Shown: positions 60,252 to 64,000 of the stretch, one piece after another
Layout: every line of letters starts with the position of its first letter
Numbering within the stretch: position 1 is the first letter of the stretch
Assembly: GCF_000223375.1 (NCBI RefSeq)
Contig: NC_017386.1
Span: 62,001 to 126,000 of the forward strand
From: Ketogulonicigenium vulgare WSH-001
GTDB taxonomy: Bacteria; Pseudomonadota; Alphaproteobacteria; Rhodobacterales; Rhodobacteraceae
Direction of reading: 5' to 3'
DNA length: 64,000 nucleotides
Program-made: the position numbers and the translations under genes
The notes under the pieces: model-generated
Seen by the model: only the letters and a program-made list of their open reading frames with translations
Databases searched by the model: none
What the model was told of the DNA's origin: nothing

Positions 60252-61763
60252 TCAGGCAGATGTGCTGCGCTTGCGCATCAGCATTGGCTTGAACCCCCAA
60301 AGCAGGATCAACAGCGTAAAGCCCAATACAACCGCACTGATGGGACGGTCGATAAAGGTCGCGAAATCACCGCGCGACAGCAGCATGGCGCGGCGGAAAT
60401 GCTCTTCCATCATCGGGCCCAGCACAAAGCCCAGCAGCATCGGCGCCGGCGGAAACCCCAGCACGCGCAGCGCATAGCCAAGCCCGCCAAATGCCATCAC
60501 CAGCAGCACATCGAACGCACTGTTGTTCACGCTGTAAGTGCCGATGCAGATGAACATCAAAACCGCCGGAAACAGCCAGTTGTAAGGCACCATCAACAGG
60601 CGCACCCAGACACCGATCAGCGGCACATTCAGGATCACCAGCAGCACGTTGCCGATCCAAAAGCTCATCACCAGCCCCCAAAACAGCGAGGGTTGCTCGG
60701 TCATCAGCTGCGGGCCGGGCGCGATGCCATGGATCATCAGCGCGCCCAGCATCAGCGCCATGGTCGCGCTGCCGGGAATGCCCAGGGCAAGGGTGGGGAT
60801 GAAGCTGGTCTGATCAGCGGCATTATTGGCGGATTCGGGCGCCATAATCCCTTCGATCGCGCCTTTGCCGAACCGCTCGGGCTGCTTTGCGACGCGTTTT
60901 TCAATCGCATAGGCCATGAAAGCTGCAATCGAAGGGCCGGTACCCGGCAGCGTGCCAAAGAACGACCCGATAGACGATCCGCGCACCATCGGCATCCACG
61001 AGCGGCGCATATCATCGCGCGTCGGTTTCATCGCCGAAAGGCTGACCGATTTGGGATCGACATCCTTGCCGTTAACCTTGCCAATGCTGGCGATCACCTC
61101 GGATACACCGAACAATCCCATCGCAAGGGCGATCAGGTTGATACCATCGGCCAGATCCAGAACGCCAAAATCGAACCGACGCGCACCGGTATAGATATCG
61201 CTGCCGACCAGCCCGAACAGCACGCCAAGCGCCACCATGATCAGGCTTTTGACGATCGAGCCGTTGGAAATATTCGATGCGGCCACCAGCCCCAGCAGCA
61301 TGAGCGAGAAATACTCGGCCGATGAAAAGTTCAGCGCATAGGCGCTGATCGTGCCGGCAAAGGCCATCAGCAGAATGATCCCGACCGAGCCGCCGACAAA
61401 GGACGCAACCGTCGTCATCAACAATGCAATGCCGCCGCGGCCCTGTTTGGTCATCGGATAGCCGTCAAGGCAGGTGATCGCATTTGACGGCGACCCCGGC
61501 ACATTCAGCAAGATCGACGCCGTATTTCCGCCATAGCTGGTGCCATACCAAATGCCTGCTAACATGATCAGCGCGGCTGTCGGCTCAAGCTGAAAGGTCA
61601 GCGGGAACAGCATCGAAATGGCCGCCAGCACGCCGATACCGGGAATGACCCCCAGCAGCGTGCCCAGAAACACCCCGACAAAACACCACAGCAGATTGTA
61701 CCAGCTAAGGGCGGTTTCCAGTCCCAAAAGGACATTGTCCAGATAGCTCATCAGAAGGGCCAC
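60252..61763 (-). CDS. tctA: Tripartite tricarboxylate transporter, large membrane subunit TctA
   Basis: 503 aa, about 11-12 membrane segments. TctA family blocks: [20 protein letters not shown] near 32-51, [20 protein letters not shown] near 85, [20 protein letters not shown] near 260, [20 protein letters not shown] near 322. With TctB and TctC it imports carboxylates by a secondary, ion-driven mechanism. Overlaps tctB by 13 bases. Confidence 0.96.
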   Translation of the reverse strand: MALLMSYLDNVLLGLETALSWYNLLWCFVGVFLGTLLGVIPGIGVLAAISMLFPLTFQLEPTAALIMLAGIWYGTSYGGNTASILLNVPGSPSNAITCLDGYPMTKQGRGGIALLMTTVASFVGGSVGIILLMAFAGTISAYALNFSSAEYFSLMLLGLVAASNISNGSIVKSLIMVALGVLFGLVGSDIYTGARRFDFGVLDLADGINLIALAMGLFGVSEVIASIGKVNGKDVDPKSVSLSAMKPTRDDMRRSWMPMVRGSSIGSFFGTLPGTGPSIAAFMAYAIEKRVAKQPERFGKGAIEGIMAPESANNAADQTSFIPTLALGIPGSATMALMLGALMIHGIAPGPQLMTEQPSLFWGLVMSFWIGNVLLVILNVPLIGVWVRLLMVPYNWLFPAVLMFICIGTYSVNNSAFDVLLVMAFGGLGYALRVLGFPPAPMLLGFVLGPMMEEHFRRAMLLSRGDFATFIDRPISAVVLGFTLLILLWGFKPMLMRKRSTSA

Positions 61764-62209
61764 TCCATCAACTTAAAGTTCATGCCGAGGGCGAATTTAA
61801 AGATCAAAAAGGCCAGCACGCTGAGGATCGCACTGAGGATCACCGTGGTTTTCACCGTCGCGCCTTTGTCCGCATAGGCCGATGTCGCAACCACCGCGAT
61901 GACCGCCGGGAACAGGCCTGCGGTATTGATCAGCACCGAAAACAGCACGACCGAGGTCAGCACCAGCACAGCGGCGCGCCAGTTAATTTCGGGGATGCGC
62001 TCGGCGGGAATCATGCGCAGGGCCGCCGTCAGCGTCAGCAACACGCCTAGCACCCCGATAATGACGCCAAGGGCCGTAGGGAACATCCCCGGCCCCATGC
62101 GCCGCACGGTGCCAATATTGTAATGGGTTGCCGCGTAAACGGCGACGATCGTGCCAAAAACAGCGATGATCACGCCGGCAATGATGTCCGGATAGCTGCG
62201 GTCTGACAT
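61751..62209 (-). CDS. tctB: Tripartite tricarboxylate transporter, small membrane subunit TctB
   Basis: 152 aa, four membrane segments. MSDRSYPDIIAGVIIAVFGT at the N-terminus, RRMGPGMFPTALGVIIGVLG (the conserved GPG-x-FP motif) near 36-55. GGAGGT precedes ATG 62209; the longer frame to 62380 runs back into tctC. Small subunit required for TctA function, role unclear. Confidence 0.92.
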   Translation of the reverse strand: MSDRSYPDIIAGVIIAVFGTIVAVYAATHYNIGTVRRMGPGMFPTALGVIIGVLGVLLTLTAALRMIPAERIPEINWRAAVLVLTSVVLFSVLINTAGLFPAVIAVVATSAYADKGATVKTTVILSAILSVLAFLIFKFALGMNFKLMEWPF

Positions 62210-62236
62210 GCCGACCTCCATGGAATGTAACGGGAA

Positions 62237-62258
62237 ATGCCCCGGATAACCGGGGCAT
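62237..62258 (-). other. Stem-loop between tctC and tctB
   Basis: ATGCCCCGG, ATAA loop, CCGGGGCAT: perfect 9-bp stem after the tctC stop. On the minus strand it is followed by TTTCCC. Probable partial terminator or mRNA stabiliser for the abundant binding protein. Confidence 0.65.
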
Positions 62259-62282
62259 CTTTGGGGTGAATTGCGGATAGGG

Positions 62283-63254
62283 TCAGTTGACCGTCGCGCC
62301 CGATGCCCGCACCACCTCGGCCCAGGTTTCAACCTGTTCGGCAAGGAAGGCTTGGAATTCTTCTGGGGTGCCACCGACAACGACGCTGCCTTCTGCCTCG
62401 AGCGCGGCGCGCAGGGTCGGATCTTCGAGGGCGGCGTTGATGGCGGTGTTCAGCGTGGCAACCACCTCGGGCGAGAGGTTCGCGGGGCCGACAATCGCTT
62501 TCCAATCGGCGGTGTTGAAACCCTCGAACCCGAATTCGGCGACAGCCGGGGTTTCGGGCAGGGCGGGGTTGCGTTCGGGCGCCGTCACCGCCAGCGCGCG
62601 CAGGCTGCCTGAACGGATATGCGGCAAAACGCTGGGCACGCTGCCGACATAGATATCGACGCCGCCCGCCATCACATCGCTGATCGCCTGTGCGATACCC
62701 GGATAGGGGACATGCGCCATCTCGAGGCCGTTTTCCGTCGACAGCAGCTCGACCGACAGATGCGCGACGGTGCCAGCGCCGGGGGTGCCATACAGCACAT
62801 CACCGGGGGCGGCGCGGGCCGCCTCGATCACATCGGCAAAGGTCTCGAACGGCGATCCGGCATGGGTGACAATCGCCATCGGCTGCGAGGTCACAACCGC
62901 GATCGGCGTGAAATCGTTCAAGACGTCATAGGGAATATCGGGATACAGCGTCGGGTTCACGGCCAGGTTCGACGTCTGGCCCATGCCGATATTCATGCCA
63001 TCGGGCGTGGTGCGTGCCACCTGCGCAAGGCCGATGTTACCGCCCGCACCCGGTTGGTTCTGCACGACAAAGGTCCATCCGGTCTGGCGCGAGATACTGT
63101 CCACGATCATGCGCGCCGGAATGTCGGTCCCGCCGCCCGGCGGAAAGGGCACGGTGAATGTGATATTGCCGCGCGGATAATCCTGCGCCGCAGCGGCGCT
63201 GGCACAAGCGATCAAAGCCGCTGCTGCCGCGGTGGTGATGCTTTGGAATTTCAT
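62283..63254 (-). CDS. tctC: Tripartite tricarboxylate transporter substrate-binding protein TctC (Bug family)
   Basis: 323 aa. Signal peptide MKFQSITTAAAAALIACASA; mature blocks ITFTVPFPPGGGTDIPARMI, VQNQPGAGGNIGLAQVARTT, PDGMNIGMGQTSNLAVNPTL and YPDIPYDVLNDFTPIAVVTS are classic Bug/TctC. Ligand carboxylate not predictable. AGGAGG precedes the ATG. Thirty-one bases after iclR, so the regulator and transporter probably form one operon. Confidence 0.96.
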   Translation of the reverse strand: MKFQSITTAAAAALIACASAAAAQDYPRGNITFTVPFPPGGGTDIPARMIVDSISRQTGWTFVVQNQPGAGGNIGLAQVARTTPDGMNIGMGQTSNLAVNPTLYPDIPYDVLNDFTPIAVVTSQPMAIVTHAGSPFETFADVIEAARAAPGDVLYGTPGAGTVAHLSVELLSTENGLEMAHVPYPGIAQAISDVMAGGVDIYVGSVPSVLPHIRSGSLRALAVTAPERNPALPETPAVAEFGFEGFNTADWKAIVGPANLSPEVVATLNTAINAALEDPTLRAALEAEGSVVVGGTPEEFQAFLAEQVETWAEVVRASGATVN

Positions 63255-63285
63255 TTGCTAACCTCCTCTGTCGCAAACTCGATTT

Positions 63286-63981
63286 TCAGCCGGTGGGTGC
63301 TCCCAAAATGGCTGATATCCGCCGCGCCCCCTCCAAAAGGTGCGGCAGGAATTCGTTGATCTTCTCATCGTCGAAACGCGACAGCGGGCCGGTCAGAACG
63401 ACCGAGCCGAACAGCTTGCCGCCAATCGTCCAAACCGGCACCGCAAGGCTGGCAACCTCGGGGTCACGCTCGCCGCGGGTGACGTGATAGCCGCGGGCGC
63501 GGATTGTGGCGCAGGGCTCGCCCGCCTCGCCATCAAAGGCCATCATGACCCATCCCGCCGCGCCCTTGTTGATCGGCATCGCATCACCGATGCGGGCCGA
63601 ATGGCGGATCGCTTGGGTGGAATCGTGGCGCAACAGGCAGACGCGCTTGTCGCCCTCGCGGATATAGATCGCCGCGCTTTCGCCTGTGGCCGCACTGAGG
63701 ATCGCAAGTTCAGGGGCGATATGCTTTTCGGGGATAAAGCTGGCGGTATAGCGCGCGCCGTAATGCGCCAGCTTTGGCCCCAGCCGCCATGTGGAATCGC
63801 TGCCCTGAACCATAAGCCCGCCCGTCGCCATCGTGCGGGAGATGCGCAGCACCGTCGATTTATCAAGGCCGGTTCTGCGCGCAAGTTCGGCCAAGGACAA
63901 AGTGGTATCGCCCTCTTGAAATACATCAAGAAGCGCAATGGCGCGTTCGACCGCTATGACAGCAGTTGCATTGCCCGGCAT
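63286..63981 (-). CDS. IclR family transcriptional regulator
   Basis: 231 aa. N-terminal winged HTH (VERAIALLDVFQEGDTTLSL, ELARRTGLDKSTVLRISRTM) residues about 8-60; C-terminal IclR effector domain with HDSTQAIRHSARIGDAMPIN and GAAGWVMMAFDGEAGE. ATG 63981 has GGGGGGAGAG upstream at the right edge of the window. First gene of the iclR-tctCBA group, probably controlling uptake in response to the carboxylate or its breakdown product. Confidence 0.94.
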   Translation of the reverse strand: MPGNATAVIAVERAIALLDVFQEGDTTLSLAELARRTGLDKSTVLRISRTMATGGLMVQGSDSTWRLGPKLAHYGARYTASFIPEKHIAPELAILSAATGESAAIYIREGDKRVCLLRHDSTQAIRHSARIGDAMPINKGAAGWVMMAFDGEAGEPCATIRARGYHVTRGERDPEVASLAVPVWTIGGKLFGSVVLTGPLSRFDDEKINEFLPHLLEGARRISAILGAPTG

Positions 63982-64000
63982 CTCACTCTCCCCCCAAAAG

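Noticed and set aside
60027..61325. 432-codon open frame on + opposite tctA
   Set aside because: Gln/His/Arg-rich antisense shadow; tctA on the other strand is complete with family motifs.
1..64000. CRISPR arrays, rRNA or tRNA genes, prophage
   Set aside because: No regularly spaced direct repeats, no rRNA-like blocks, no tRNA cloverleaf and no phage structural genes noticed. A dedicated tRNA/CRISPR scan was not possible.

Overview
The window is a high-GC alphaproteobacterial chromosome segment, most likely Rhodobacterales/Paracoccaceae. The evidence is a full-length cyclic beta-1,2-glucan synthase, an EcfG/NepR-type general stress response, HWE-family histidine kinases, many oligopeptide-type ABC and TctABC solute transporters, and the codon usage. 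No rRNA, tRNA or CRISPR array was seen. Genus cannot be fixed from the sequence alone.

Layout. 1-2147: 3' part of a type I restriction hsdR gene, followed by a scarred intergenic region with an IS5-like transposase remnant. 3008-11604: a 45-residue basic protein overlapping a 2820-residue cyclic glucan synthase. 12332-17754: a complete five-gene oligopeptide-type ABC operon. 17828-25989 (minus strand): a seven-gene operon with an ABC importer, an RraA-like protein, gamma-glutamyltransferase and N-formylglutamate amidohydrolase, divergent from a LysR regulator with an ATAT-N7-ATAT operator between them.

27.4-49 kb is a general-stress island. It holds an EcfG sigma factor, a NepR-like anti-sigma factor, a response regulator whose C-terminus imitates sigma region 2, a LOV-PAS-HWE photosensor kinase, a 1040-residue CheB-CheR-PAS-HWE fusion and many typical stress genes: four PRC-barrel genes, DUF3008, DUF892 ferritin-like, TspO, a general-stress SDR, large-subunit catalase, an OsmF/YehYXW osmoprotectant importer and a Q/N-rich small protein. 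By eye I find seven exact GGAAC-N16/17-CGTT sites and four single-mismatch sites in this island, mostly 26-71 nt before start codons. This nucleotide pattern is direct support for a clustered sigma-EcfG regulon.

49.2-51.8 kb (minus): a Tat-exported flavin amine oxidase, a class I cytochrome c (frameshifted as read) and a secreted RidA protein, which look like a periplasmic amine dehydrogenation module. 52.5-60 kb: an FMN monooxygenase (NtaA/SnaA/DszA type) with a complete ABC importer and a convergent LysR regulator. 60.2-64 kb (minus): an IclR regulator followed by tctC-tctB-tctA, a tripartite tricarboxylate transporter.

Two genes (the YehY-like permease and the cytochrome c) are each split by one frameshift at a C/G homopolymer. 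That could be real decay or base-calling error.
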